Assembly: GCA_023897205.1 (NCBI GenBank)
Contig: JAHWDD010000007.1
Location: 1,178,001-1,242,000, forward strand
Reading direction: 5' to 3'
Source: Exophiala sp. HKRS030
Lineage: Eukaryota > Ascomycota > Eurotiomycetes > Chaetothyriales > Herpotrichiellaceae
DNA length: 64,000 bases
Shown here: positions 9,694 through 20,657 of the stretch, piece after piece
Layout: each line of letters begins with the position of its first letter
Position numbering within the stretch: position 1 is the stretch's first letter
Made by a program: the position numbers and the translations under genes
Notes under the pieces: generated by a model
Seen by the model: only the letters and a program-made list of their open reading frames with translations
Told to the model about the DNA's origin: nothing
Databases searched by the model: none

Positions 9694-11997
9694 TCAATCT
9701 GCGAAATATCGTGCAAGGGACCAGTCTCGTTCCTGGGAGTCCGTCATGATCGGCATTGGCATTAGAGACGGATCACCAAGAATTGTATCCCATTGTGACC
9801 AGTCGATCGCTTGGTCCGCAAAAATATCGATCTCATTTCCCGGATTAAGGCGAAACGGTTCGTCCGCTCCCTCCATGTCTGTTGACATTGTTGCATACCC
9901 AGACTCAACACCGCCAGCGGACCAAGCATTTGGAGCCTCGGCTGTTGTTTGCATACCACTCTGAATCGACGAAGAAGCCGCGTCCTTCTGCATTGACTTT
10001 TGCGTACCGCGCTCGGCCGGAGGAGGAGAAGCAGTACCTGCGGTGTGGCGGATTCCTGATCGTTTCCGCTGAGCATGAAGCTGTCGAAGGTTGTCTTGCT
10101 GCTGCCTAAGGTCGTTTACAAATGCTGGAGTTCTTGGGACAAACCTGCCCTCCTTCTTCAAGCTTTCGACATATGCCTCATACGCCGTCAAGCACAACTT
10201 ACTCACTGCCACACAAGGCGGCTCCTTGGTCTTCATGATCAAATTTGGAAAGTTCTCAATCGTCTCCTCAATGATCTGCCATATGTCCGAAGCACCCGCC
10301 ATGAGCGGAGTGACCCTCACCGTGTCCAATACATGGATAAATGTCTGCCATGGAAAGTAGTAGGCCGTGTACCAGGAGAAACGTTTCAGGGAAGGATTCG
10401 AACGCATCATGTTGTATTGTTGTAAGAGTCCGACAGACACTTGCCACACCAACTGCCGTTCCGAATCTGGAATGCTTTGCGAGCCATTCCATCTCCTCGG
10501 GTGATGAACCATGAACTGGGCTTTGCTCACAACTGACCGGGCCAAAAGCATACTCAGGAGCTGTAGCGGCTGCGAAGGATCGAGGTATCGAACATATTTT
10601 GACTCAATCATCTGCTCGAATTCTTCGATTGCCTTGTCTCTGTCTTTCAATTCATCCTGGCTTTTAATCCTTCCCTGGAGGTCTCCAGACATTCTTTCTT
10701 TCTTCTTTCGGCCTGCATAGCTCGACCAATACGAAAACATTTCAGCTCGCAAGGCACAGTACAGAGACTCCGTGACTTTGGTGGACTCCTCTGGGATTGA
10801 AGTCATTGCGGGGAAGAGGTCGTCATCGTCGACATTGGCAGGACAATTGGGTATGTTGGTGCTTCCGTCGAAAGTGCCAATCCTGCCATAACCACTCAGA
10901 TCCCCAGATCGTTGATCGAGTAGGCTCATCTCCCACCATATGCGACGTCGGATTTCGACATCGAAAGGCGGTAGACCCAAAGTACTTCCATCACGGTGAA
11001 GCCCCATGCCCTCGCCAATGCGGACGGCAACACCCAGCATATTCCACAGAGTTCGGCTGTCATAAAACTCTCGGACAGCTACGAGGTGTAGCAGATAAGC
11101 CTGCAAAACTGTCAAATTCGAGGTCCCCATCAGCTTCGCGCGTGTCAGGGCAAGTTTCGTAGCACGTATATATCGCGAGAGCAGGTGCTTGCGGGTTTGA
11201 CCGAATCGTTGTTCGCAGTCTTCATCGCGCATTGACATTACCGCAGCACTATAGATGGCAAAGAGGAGTGCTTCGAAACTTCTTGACATTTTCTCGGGCC
11301 TTACCATGACGGTTTGAATGGTTTGTTCAGTCGTGGGCGCGTGAAGAAGCTTCAAGACAGGACTAACGTTTCTCAAGTAAATTCGCCATAGCTCCATGGT
11401 TTGCTCAGTGGATGGGTGTAGTTCGTCAATGCTGGCTGGCGTTTCAAGGGATCCGAGAACAACGTCCGCTGCTTCTTCGGCTAGTTCGTCGGGGCCGTTA
11501 TCTTCGTCGGATGAGTTGCCCAGCGCATCGCCTATTTCACGGAACTCTTCTATCACTCGGGTCCAGAGGCCATTGTTGAGATACTTGGAGCGGCCCTGTT
11601 CATGCAACAAACGAGGCTTTGAGATTGCCCCTTCTGGACTGAGAGGCCTCGCGTCCGGTGATATGAAGTCTGTCGGGGTATTGCCCTTTGGACTTTGATG
11701 ACTTGTCTGGGATGAAGTCACGACTGCAGATGACATTGCCAGGGTGTTGGGGTCGACACCGTTCTTTTCAAGTAGCGCCTCGTACATGTGAAGGCGCTGT
11801 ACCAAAGCTTCTTCGGTCGTGCGCTTCTTCCTCCGTTTACGCGGAGGCAATGGTCTGAAAATACAATCCGCACTATGTCTCATGCAGGACTCACATGGTT
11901 GTCGCCTGTCGCATTTGACTTTGCGCTCGGAGCAGCGGGTGCAAGCATGGCCAAGTCGAGGTCTGGTATCGACTGTCGTAGGGCTCACCAACTCCAT
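9694..11997 (-). CDS. Zn2Cys6 fungal-specific transcription factor
   Basis: Single-exon gene of 767 residues. The zinc cluster is C19-x2-C22-x6-C29-x5-C35-x2-C38-x6-C45 (HACTRCSERKVKCDRRQPCE), followed by a basic segment (RPLPPRKRRKKRTTEE) and a short coiled region (ALVQRLHMYEALLEKNG). The middle-homology region spans about 200-520, with the family's RRRIWWEMSLLDQRSGDLSGYGR. The tail from about 640 is low-complexity. It is a nuclear DNA-binding regulator, intact and intronless, and convergent with the damaged Zn2Cys6 gene (136 bp apart). Its target genes are unknown; the amidohydrolase and amidase groups on either side are candidates by position only. Confidence 0.9.
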   Translation of the reverse strand: MELVSPTTVDTRPRLGHACTRCSERKVKCDRRQPCESCMRHSADCIFRPLPPRKRRKKRTTEEALVQRLHMYEALLEKNGVDPNTLAMSSAVVTSSQTSHQSPKGNTPTDFISPDARPLSPEGAISKPRLLHEQGRSKYLNNGLWTRVIEEFREIGDALGNSSDEDNGPDELAEEAADVVLGSLETPASIDELHPSTEQTMELWRIYLRNVSPVLKLLHAPTTEQTIQTVMVRPEKMSRSFEALLFAIYSAAVMSMRDEDCEQRFGQTRKHLLSRYIRATKLALTRAKLMGTSNLTVLQAYLLHLVAVREFYDSRTLWNMLGVAVRIGEGMGLHRDGSTLGLPPFDVEIRRRIWWEMSLLDQRSGDLSGYGRIGTFDGSTNIPNCPANVDDDDLFPAMTSIPEESTKVTESLYCALRAEMFSYWSSYAGRKKKERMSGDLQGRIKSQDELKDRDKAIEEFEQMIESKYVRYLDPSQPLQLLSMLLARSVVSKAQFMVHHPRRWNGSQSIPDSERQLVWQVSVGLLQQYNMMRSNPSLKRFSWYTAYYFPWQTFIHVLDTVRVTPLMAGASDIWQIIEETIENFPNLIMKTKEPPCVAVSKLCLTAYEAYVESLKKEGRFVPRTPAFVNDLRQQQDNLRQLHAQRKRSGIRHTAGTASPPPAERGTQKSMQKDAASSSIQSGMQTTAEAPNAWSAGGVESGYATMSTDMEGADEPFRLNPGNEIDIFADQAIDWSQWDTILGDPSLMPMPIMTDSQERDWSLARYFAD

Positions 11998-13008
11998 TAT
12001 GACGATGACGAATATTGGCGAAGAGAGGAATGATCAGTACTAATTCATGACACCGGGGTGGCCTGAAATCGGTCAATGAAGAGTCGTATTTTGGACCGCA
12101 GAAGCTCAGTGAGGTTTGCGTCAAGACCGTGAGGAACAGGCTAGGCGGAAGCGAAGTTGCGGCCAATCAGTGACAGTAGATCTGGACGCTATTATGACCA
12201 ATAAAGATTTTCCCTGTTGTAGAGAAATCAAGATGGAAGAGATATCGAGGTCGTAGTGTATGATCAGTCCAGGAGGACCATTGAGGTGTGGTTGGTGGGA
12301 ATTTTTGTGCCTTTCGGGCCCGGTGATAACATGATCCGTGCGCAACACTTGGCCAGATTGGGAACCTCAACAGACACGTCTACCTGACTTCGCCTCATAA
12401 CAACCATTTCTCAGTCAACGCAATGCCGTTCGCGGAAGTCGGTGAGTAATTGATGATGCAGGTTCTGAGAGACTATACGAGTGAGATCTTTAGTCCAATG
12501 ATAATATCGACGACGACGGCGGTGGCCATGGCGAGGACGGCGACCATGCGACTCAGGATGCCGATGGGAATTGAAGAAGGATGGTAGAATGAGCATGAGT
12601 GTCGAAAAGGTGGGATAGATCACTCCTTTGAAAATTCTCAGGAACCAAGACTCGAAGGTAAGAATTGGATCACACACAGGAAGAATTGCAAGGGGAACTT
12701 CGCAAAGGGCTCCAATGGGAAACAGTGGATAGCTGGTTTCCCTCCTCCAGAGCTTTGCACAAGGCAAATGAACTGATGGAAGGAAATGCAAACAGTACAA
12801 AAAGACACAATGGAACAGGAACAAATGGAACAAGGGACAACTACGGTCAGGGCAACTACAAGATTAACAGAGGCAAAAACGGTGAAGAAGCAGGAAGTAT
12901 GGAGAGCCATACATTCCCGCAATGAAACCACTTCAATCAAAACAAAGAGAAAGAAGCAAAAGATATGAAGAGCCATATTTTTGCACAAAGAAGAGAAAAG
13001 CAGAAAGA
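11998..13008. other. Gene-free region upstream of the Zn2Cys6 gene
   Basis: No supported coding sequence. The right half (from about 12,780) becomes strongly purine-biased on the plus strand and leads into the palindrome array. Two GAGCCATA-type segments (about 12,902 and 12,970) look like degenerate relatives of the repeat units. Short frames here have no domain or codon signal. Confidence 0.4.
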
Positions 13009-13719
13009 GCTATATTCAAGTGAATACAGGAACGCAAAAAGAAGAGAGAAAAAGAGTTTGCTTTGCTATGTTCGAATGAATATAGCAACGCAAGGAAGAA
13101 GAGAGAAAAGAGTTTGCTTTAGCTTTACTATATTCAGAATGATTATAGTAGAGCAAAAAGAGAAGAGGGAAAAGGAGAATACGGGAAAGCGAGTAAAAAC
13201 GAGAAAACAAGACTTTACTATATTCATATGAATATGGTAAAGTAAAAAAGAAGAGAGAAAAAGAGTTTGCTTTACGATATTCAAATGAATATGGTCAAGC
13301 AAGTAGAAAAGAGAAAAGAAGAAAACAGCTATATTCAAATGAATATTGTAAAGCAAGAAGAGAGAAAAAGAGAATATGGGAAGACAAATAAAAAAGAGAA
13401 AACAAGACTTTACTATATTCGAATGAATATACTAAAGTGAAAGAGAGGAGAGAGTAAATAGGTTACTTTACTATATTCAAATGAATATGGTAAAGCAAAC
13501 AGAAAACAGAAAACAGACTTTACTATATTCAAATGAATATAGTACAGTAAAAAGAGAAAAGACAAAATAGAAAAGAGAAAAAGAGCAGAACAGCTATATT
13601 CAAAATGAATATAGCAAAGCAAACAGAAAAGAAAAAACAAGCTTTACTATATTCATTGGAATATAGTAAAGTAATAGGGCCAAGCAAAAGACGAATAGCT
13701 ATATTCAAATGAATATAGA
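13009..13719. repeat. Array of 12 imperfect palindromes in polypurine spacers
   Basis: Twelve copies of an inverted repeat with core CTATATTCAAATGAATATAG, often extended by TTTA on the left and TAAAG on the right. Centres are near 13018, 13076, 13137, 13228, 13284, 13337, 13430, 13479, 13529, 13602, 13655 and 13708. Spacing is irregular, mostly 49-61 bp with three longer steps of 73-93. Spacers are almost pure A and G on the plus strand (runs of GAAAAGAGAAAAAGAG). Arms are 8-14 bp around a two-base centre, and paired substitutions in some copies (AGCTATATTC matched by GAATATAGC) keep the arms complementary. It is not CRISPR: the repeats are too variable, spacers are simple sequence, and the organism is a fungus. 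Function unknown. Confidence 0.85.
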
Positions 13720-14159
13720 CGCAGAAAAAGAACAGCGGAGAACAGAACGCCAGAACGAAAAACGCCAGAACCCTAAAACACAAAAAGACAGAAATACGTC
13801 AAACGCCAAACGCCAAACTCCAGAACCCCAAGACAGAAAGCCAACAGCACAGCAAGACAGCAAGCAACAACTAGAGTAAGAAGGAAAGACAACAAGTAAA
13901 GGGAGTGAGGGTTAACGTACCTAATGAAGATGTGATGTATACAGTAAAGGCGAGAAGGTAGGAAGGAAGGGCAGAAGGAAAGGAGAGATGGTACAGTGGA
14001 AAAAGAAAAGAAGAGACAAGAGAGGGCAACGGTGTGAAGAAGAAAGCAAAAGTGTATGGGAATGAGTGATGAGAAAGAATGAAGAAGAGGGATTCTTGAA
14101 ATCGACGGGGGCAGGCCACCCTTTTGTAAGAATTCAGATCAAACTACCTTCGGGCAAAG
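13720..14159. repeat. Low-complexity A/G-rich tract
   Basis: Continuation of the purine-rich strand to the right of the palindromes. It includes variable repeats of the type AACGCCAGAACnCCAAAACA (about 13,745-13,850) and GGAAGGAAGGGCAGAAGGAA (about 13,960). No open frame with protein-like composition. It probably evolves as a minisatellite. Confidence 0.5.
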
Positions 14160-14899
14160 TGTGGGAACGATGAGGGACTATCATGGAATGATCGAGGCCG
14201 AGTGGACCAAGATCAGAGGAGTGGGAAACGACAACAAAATGCCTCAATGGGTCAGGGCAACGAGTAATGGAGAATGTGCCTCGATGGGGTCAGTGACAGG
14301 ATCCGGGCAACGAGAGATGGAGAATGTGCCTCGATGGGTCCGGAAATGATAAACAAACGAGAAAAGCCTCAATGGGTCAAGATCAGAGAGAAACGAGGAA
14401 TGGAAGAGAGAAAAAGCCTCAGTTGGGGTATCATTGAAAGTCACGAGCGAAACAAGAGTACAAAAGTTTTAGAATACCAGGTGGGTTGGCAGGATTTGAA
14501 GGTTCGAGTGCAGAGGATCAGGATTGTAAATTTTTTTTGAACACGGAAACAGAGCGAGGGTTGCCTTGTTGAAAGAAATCTCCATCAAGGCGAACATAAA
14601 CAAGTTTGACTGACGTGACTCTTTTCAAAAGTCAATTGTGCAAGAAGATCACCCCTATATCACACACAGCCTCGTCGACTCGAACGACTTATCGCGATTG
14701 GCGCGACGGGGGCGAAAATCAAAACGCGATCGGTCGGTTCCACACAATAAGACGCGACGCGGATCCGTTTATGAAGAAGAACGACCCAGGATCTCCCGAC
14801 GATTGCCTAAACGCGGTTTCACCACTTGTCACAATGCAGTATCCTTGTACGATCTGTACGATCTTGTATGATCTGAAATAGCACATGAGCCAATCAACA
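14160..14899 (+). mobile_element. Possible LTR-like remnant of a Copia-type element
   Basis: Weak call. The segment starts TGTGGGAACGATGAGGG and ends ATCAACA, matching the TG...CA rule. It is followed directly by ATGGTATCATGG, which resembles the half-tRNA primer site (TGGTATCA) used by many Copia elements. The 740-bp length suits an LTR. No second copy, target-site duplication or reverse transcriptase was seen. Downstream (14,930-15,060) a short frame rich in Asp then WFEQIQEIHHQAD might be gag debris. Could equally be unrelated intergenic DNA. Confidence 0.22.
14241..14428 (+). repeat. Short tandem repeat GCCTCRATGGGTC
   Basis: Five diverged copies at 14241, 14278, 14328, 14366 and 14416. 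Parts of longer units are shared, such as GGGCAACGAGNNATGGAGAATGT preceding the second and third copies. Unit spacing is 37-50 bp. This is a distinct repeat family from the palindromes, with no coding potential. Confidence 0.6.
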
Positions 14900-15695
14900 A
14901 TGGTATCATGGTATGATTTGATCGGGATGATGATGATGACGATGATAGGACCCAGGAATCAGAGATCCACACCAACTGTCTCTGGTTTGAACAGATTCAA
15001 GAGATCCACCACCAGGCTGACAAGGCTACAAGGTGGTTTGATCGGAACGAGAAGATCTTATTGTGAAAGGGGACCCACCACCGGGTTGTCTTCGGTGTGA
15101 GAAGATTGAGAAGATCTCACTGTGAAGGTGCCCACTACCTTGATCGACAAGGCTACAAGGTTATATGATCGGAGCGAAAACATCTCAAAAAGGTCCCCCA
15201 CTGGTTCCGAGATGGCGAGAAGAAAAGTGCCTTACAGTGGAGGTGCATTTGAGGGTGATGGTGATCCCGCAAGGTAGATGGGAGAGCAAGAAGGAGAGAT
15301 GCCCATGGCTGAGAGCCAGGGTGATGCCACGATGGTGATGGCGCCGGAAGAGGTAGATGCCCAATAGAGCAGATTGTGTGACGGTAACGAGCACTGCAAT
15401 GGCTACTACATTCGAACGGGTCATTTAACGGGTGATTGGAACTTGGCAAGGGTAAGAACATTGCTAGTTATATTGCGTCTGGTCTGATGACCACGAACAA
15501 ACAAATCAGCCCGAAATAGTCGGGTTCTCAAAGAAACATAGATGGAGAAGCAACGGGCATTGGTTGCAACTTGTTTGTACATCCATGTACCTCCATTAGG
15601 TGCCAAAGGCGAGTACTTAAGCCAGGTAAACAGGGCCCTAGCTACCTGGGTTAAACAGGGACTCATGGGGGACTTGGAGGGTTGGGGAATTATAT
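14900..15695. other. Gene-free region with a two-copy repeat
   Basis: No supported gene. A diverged direct repeat of about 35 bp occurs at roughly 15,027-15,061 and 15,149-15,185 (GGCTACAAGGTNNTWTGATC and flanks), each followed by an AACATCT/AAGATCT end. It may be internal sequence of an old retroelement. Downstream of the amidase stop codon no further structure is evident. Confidence 0.3.
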
Positions 15696-17637
15696 TTAGT
15701 CCGTCTTGCTTGCAGCCAAAACATCAACCCACAGATTATCACCACGAGGTCGCCGAATGTCACCACCTTCGAGCAGACCTCGACCCTCTTTACCGAAAGA
15801 GATCAGTTGTTCCTCACTCCCCCATTCTCCCATTGCCTATAGGAACAAAAATTAGCCGTCGGGACGAGAAAGAGAGAGGTTTTGAGGCCGGGAGAGATAG
15901 ATGAGCAAGAGAGGCAACCTACCATTAGACCAACCGGGACATTATCATCAGTGTAACCCATGGGACACGAAATAGCAGGGCACCCGAGGAAATTGGCCAA
16001 ATAAACATATTCCATGCTCCTTAAGCTCATGTCGCCGTCACTCACACCATACCCGTTTGTGAGATCGCTCGGCTTGCCGATTTTCCATCCCGCGCAGGGT
16101 GTTGTGGGTGTCAGCACCAGCATGCCCGGATACTCCTCCCACAGCCAGGCGAGGTGGCACATTTGGAGGTTGCGCAGACGCTGCGAGAACAGAAAATCCT
16201 GGGCTGTGGCGTGGCTGCCCGCGACGTTGAGGAGCAACTGATTGTGCCACGAGAGTTTTTTGATCTGTTGCGGCGAGAAATGGCTGCGAGCTTCCGAGAG
16301 GATGGTCAAGGCGTGAGCCTTTTGACCTTCTGGGAGTAAAGGGATGTTGATGTCGACGACCGTGTAACCCTGGGTTTTGACGTAGTGGTCAATGGCGGCG
16401 TTGAACATGTCGAGCACGACTGGGTCTGATCGATTCACCCAATCTCGGTCGATGCCTAGATACTTCTTTTGGTCACCGGGGCTCAAACGAGCAGCTTGCG
16501 AGGACGGCAAAAGAGGGTTGGGGAACCTAGAACTCCGGTTGGAAACGGGGTCTGGCTGGGCCATTATCCGGTAAGCCAAAGCGAGGTCGTCAATACTGCT
16601 GGCCATGGGTCCATTCACTACTACGGTGTCGTTGAATTCATGATCGATACGGGAAGACACGCGGCCGTGAGAGGGTTTCAGGCCGTATATGCCACAAAAG
16701 GCAGAGGGCAGTCGGATCGAACCACCGCCATCCACACCCAGCGTGATGGGCGCTACGCCAGAGGCGACTACAAAGGCAGAACCGCTGGAGCTACCGCCAG
16801 TGTAGTATCCGTTGTTGTGAGGGTTCAGGGGAGTCCCCCATGTCTGGTTGTTTCCCGTGGTGTCGAGGCCTACTTCGTGCATGGTGGTTTTACCTATCAA
16901 GACGGCACCGGCTTCCTGCCATTTCTCTATACACCAGGCCGTGCGGTCTTTGGGGTCCGTAAAATCCAGCTTACTGCCCAGTGTCTTCTTGTAACCCGTC
17001 AGATCAACCTCGTCTTTCACCGCGACCGGCACGCCATCCAACACACTCAACGGTTTCCCGAGCCGGTATCTTTCAGTGGAGGCTTTCGCCGCAGTTCGGA
17101 CGAGTTCGACCTTGGTGTCGATGAATCCGACAGAGTACTGTCCGGCGGGGCTGACATCTCGACGGATCAGAGGCAGGAGAGCTTCCACCACGGCAGACGG
17201 CGTGAGCTCGCCAGAAGTGTACAGTTTATGGTAATCGGCGCAAGTGTAGTAATTGTTGACCGAGGTTCGAGGGGTCGGTGAAGGCAGACTCGTCAGGGAG
17301 GACGGCTCTTGCTCTTCAGAAGTGGATGACAAAGGCACGACGGTGGGATCATGTCGAGGTTCGTAGTCGTGGAGATATTGGATGTCTTTGAGCGTGTCGA
17401 AACGGTTCAATTTCCAAAAGATATTCTGAATGTAGGACGACGACGCGATACTTTGGAAATGTCAGTCACCCAGCTGTGTAATATGGCAGATGAAGAATCA
17501 TACATAGACGAGATGATGGCCAGAGGTAAACCTCTGAGTATAGGATTACTCCCGGCGTCGTTTTTGTATGGAACTCGTGGTGATTCTCGAGATTGAGGAC
17601 GGTTGTAAGCATTCGCGAAAACTGCCTGATTAGGCAT
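15696..17637 (-). CDS. Amidase-signature family hydrolase
   Basis: Three exons: 17470-17637, 15923-17425 and 15696-15836. Introns of 44 and 86 nt splice in frame to give 603 residues. The start MPNQAVFANAYN and the segment NPILRGLPLAI resemble the N-terminal extension of fungal amidases. The catalytic triad is K193 (VPVAVKDEVD), cis-Ser S269 and nucleophile S272 in GGSSSGSAFVVASG. The glycine-rich GVDGGGSIRLPSAFCGIYGL follows. The last splice join makes VGLMAMGEWGSEEQLISFGK, the conserved C-terminal motif of the group. It hydrolyses a carboxamide to acid and ammonia; the substrate is unknown. It is tandem with a FAD hydroxylase upstream, consistent with an amide/aromatic breakdown role. Confidence 0.88.
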
Positions 17638-18750
17638 CCTGACGTAGAACTGGGAGCTGTGTTGATCAAGAGGAATATGGCTAATGGCAAATGTATGTGG
17701 TTCAGCAGGGAGTTTCTAAGGAATACATGGCGAAAGGACCTCAGATTGTGTCTTGCTCAACTGAGAACTAAATATAACGATCAAGGAGATGGTCGAAAGT
17801 CAGCCCTCGCACATGTTGATTGTTCGGTACCTAGGTAAGCCAGACGAGATGAGATGAAAGATTGTTGATTGGTTCAAGTTTACGACAAGTTCACCCCAAA
17901 ATGTGCTCCGTATACGAACACGAGATACGAAACCGAGGCATCTCAACGACCTCGACAAGAGTAGAATACCACACCTCGCTTCCATTCAGACACCCAGCAT
18001 TATTTCCTTCTCCATAGGATACGATCAAGAGTCGATGGCTTTAGGCAGAGGTAACTGGGATCGTCGTGAGAAAGCCTTTTCTAGGAATTTCTGGGTATCG
18101 CGTTCTTTTTTTCCAAGTGCATATGCATTTTCGGACTAGGGTACGGAGCACTTTTACCCCAGACACACCATAGCGACATCAGATGGAGTAAACTACTATC
18201 GTTCATATATCTTCTATTTCTATTCCTATTGTTTAGACACGCGCTATATATAACTCTGGTTACAATAACATATCATAAGAAGATTGTTTTTGTGGCAACT
18301 ACTTGACTTCGATATTCCATGCTAAAACAACCCGGCCTATTACCACATGGCAATGGATATATTTCATGTTTTTCAACATCCATCTATTGTCGAACCACAA
18401 AACGCAAGGTAGTAATTGGTGAATACGAAAAATTGAGGTTTGTTGGCATCTTCTAATCATTTTCAGAGAATTATATCAATCTTTCTCGCTAAATAAATGA
18501 GCCCGGGGATTGAAGAACCCCCTAATTGCTCTTAAAAGGACCTAATCCTTCATTACTATAGCCAGGCAATGTGTAAAAAACCCTGCCATTGACCATAAAC
18601 GCCTCCCGAATACAACTGAAGGACATAATCTGCCGTCAGAAAGGACAAATATTGGCTGCTGTTCGTACACGCTAAATATCATTCTTCTTCCACTCTCGCC
18701 CACATGTAAATGTCAAATCATCACCATCGATGCTTAAAACAGTCGATTGT
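17638..18750. other. Intergenic region between amidase and FAD hydroxylase
   Basis: About 1.1 kb with no supported gene, serving as amidase upstream sequence and hydroxylase 3' sequence. Rather AT-rich from 18,100 to 18,700. A TACCTAGGTA-like palindrome occurs at about 17,828, a motif frequent in ascomycete intergenic DNA. Short frames show no domain. Confidence 0.35.
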
Positions 18751-20657
18751 TCATGAAGAAAAGATAAGAGGTTGCGTCTCAACTTGAGCAGGTGGTGATT
18801 GAGGCGGTGTCAGCTGAACTTCCATGGTCGACACATGGATAGCCATGGCGGACAACTTCTTCTCCATGTCGGCAAGTTTACGCTCGAGGTCAAGCACTCG
18901 CTGTTCCATGGTGGTGACCGATGCCTCTTGGACAGGTGCGGGCTTCTCAACCACTTGGGTCTTCTGGACGCCATTGATAATCGGAGCAACACTCTCAACC
19001 TTGACGATGGCCTCTTCTGGTTGCGGCGTCGGCTCAACGACTTCTTCTTCACCCGCAACCTCTGGGCCGGTAGTCTCCTGATGCTCGAGAGATTCAATGA
19101 ATGCTTTCCCTTCCTTTTCCACATCATAGCCGAAGAAGAACTGGCAGATAGGGGGACTGTGAGGCATCGCACCCGTCGCTGGCAGTGGTCCGGAGTAGTA
19201 CTTCCTGATCTCGGCCTCCTGTTCCGCATGCTTCGCCGCCGCCTGGGGTCCAGGGACGATTGGGTTGGTCAGAATCTGCGTGGCTGAAACTCTGGGTAAT
19301 CTGAACTTTTCATACTGTTCCAGACGCTGGAGGAGTTTCTCAGATGGTGTGGCGCTAACATCACCCGAGGCCGGCACGTCAGCCAGGAAAACTTCGAGGG
19401 TGGCGGCATCTTCGATTGAGCTGCTGACACCCTGTGCGTGGGTCAGAAGCATAGGATGGCAAGCGTCACCAATCAGGAGAGCCTTGCCCTTTGTCATTTT
19501 GGACAGTGGGTCACGCTTCATCTGCGTGTAGACTTTGACTTCTGGAGATTTGAGGAACATCTTCTTGACACTCGGGTGGAAGCCGTCCAGAACGTGTTCT
19601 AGATCTTCATGGGTGGCGGGGAAGTTCCAGTCGTCAATAACAACGTCGTCTTCGCTGGTGGCGTGCTGGCCGAGTTTGCGGTGTACGGCGAGAACGTTGA
19701 GGATTTCGTTGTTGCGGCAAGGATAGGTCACGGCCATGACACCCTTGGCGGGAAGAGCAGGAGCCCAAAAGCCTGGCGCTTGGCCTTCGAAGAATGGTCT
19801 AGTTTCCTCATCTTCCAAGATGTCTTTCAAGGGTATTAGGCACCGGTAGGCTGTTTGACCACTACGTTTCATGGGAACTTCTTGGCCTGTGATTTTGGCA
19901 TTGAGACGGTCCTATTTGAGAATTAGCTCTGGCTTTGCGAGAACAAGGGCCATAATAACACGAACATGTTGTCCATCAGCGATGATAACGAGGTCTTTCT
20001 GAATCTGCGAGCCGTCTTTGAGATGAATCATGCCTGTTTCGGGGTCGACATCCATGACTTGGGCGCCGAGTCTGATGGTAGAGCCAAATGCCTCAGCCAT
20101 TTCTCTGAGTTGTCGGTGCATATCAACTCTGTGATAGAAATACCACTTGTTGCCGTATTGTTGTTCAACATTGGCAAAAGACAGAGTGGGCGCCATGGGC
20201 TCCAGGGTATCACCCTTTGGTCTTCGAACCTGCTGAGGTTTTAGTCCACTATCCAGAGTGCCCCAGACATGACTGCTTTTGAAAGGCGCACCGTGCAAGC
20301 AGCCGAGGAATATGGTCGGATGGCTCACTTGAATGTTCTCAATACCTCCTGCTTTGATGGAGTCGAACCCCCATCGTTCAAGAATCCGGCCCCCGTTGGG
20401 AGTAATACTCACGGCAGCACCGTTCTCGTTCTTGAACTCAGACCGTTCAAATACCTGTACAGAGTCAAAGTCAGCACAACTATACTCTGTGGAGGCGTAA
20501 ATGGCTTTTTTCGGCCTGTATTGTCCACGGAGAAAATGCCCACCTCAACACTATGGCCTATTCTTCTTAAGGCAATTGCCGCGCTCAAGCCCGCAACTCC
20601 GGCACCAACAACTCCAACCTGAAGTCCTTTCCCGGAGACAGATGTAGTGGCGTCCAT
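18751..20657 (-). CDS. FAD-dependent aromatic hydroxylase with coiled-coil C-terminal extension
   Basis: Three exons: 20544-20657, 19966-20454 and 18751-19911. Introns of 89 and 54 nt splice cleanly to 587 residues. All group-A flavin monooxygenase motifs are present: GxGxxG (VGVVGAGVAGLSAAIAL), the DG motif completed across the second splice join (IADGQHDRL), and GD (LLIGDACHPMLLTHAQG) followed by SSSIEDAATL. This is the salicylate / 6-hydroxynicotinate hydroxylase type: NAD(P)H- and O2-dependent hydroxylation of an aromatic ring. After the catalytic domain, which ends near residue 440, there is an extra ~145 residues: an acidic, proline-rich linker, then a heptad-like segment (MEQRVLDLERKLADMEKKLS) and a PPQSPPAQ tail. 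That extension is unusual for the family. Substrate unknown. Confidence 0.88.

Noticed and set aside
13009..13719. Regularly spaced repeats considered as a CRISPR array
   Set aside because: Repeats are variable palindromes, spacers are purine simple sequence of uneven length, no cas genes, and the genome is fungal.
13016..13783. Several minus-strand open frames (65-96 codons) across the palindrome array
   Set aside because: They are Phe/Leu/Ser-rich translations of the simple repeat, change frame with every unit and have no family similarity.
16469..17281. 270-codon plus-strand frame opposite the amidase
   Set aside because: Antisense shadow of a GC-rich coding exon; the amidase on the other strand has full catalytic motifs and proper splicing.
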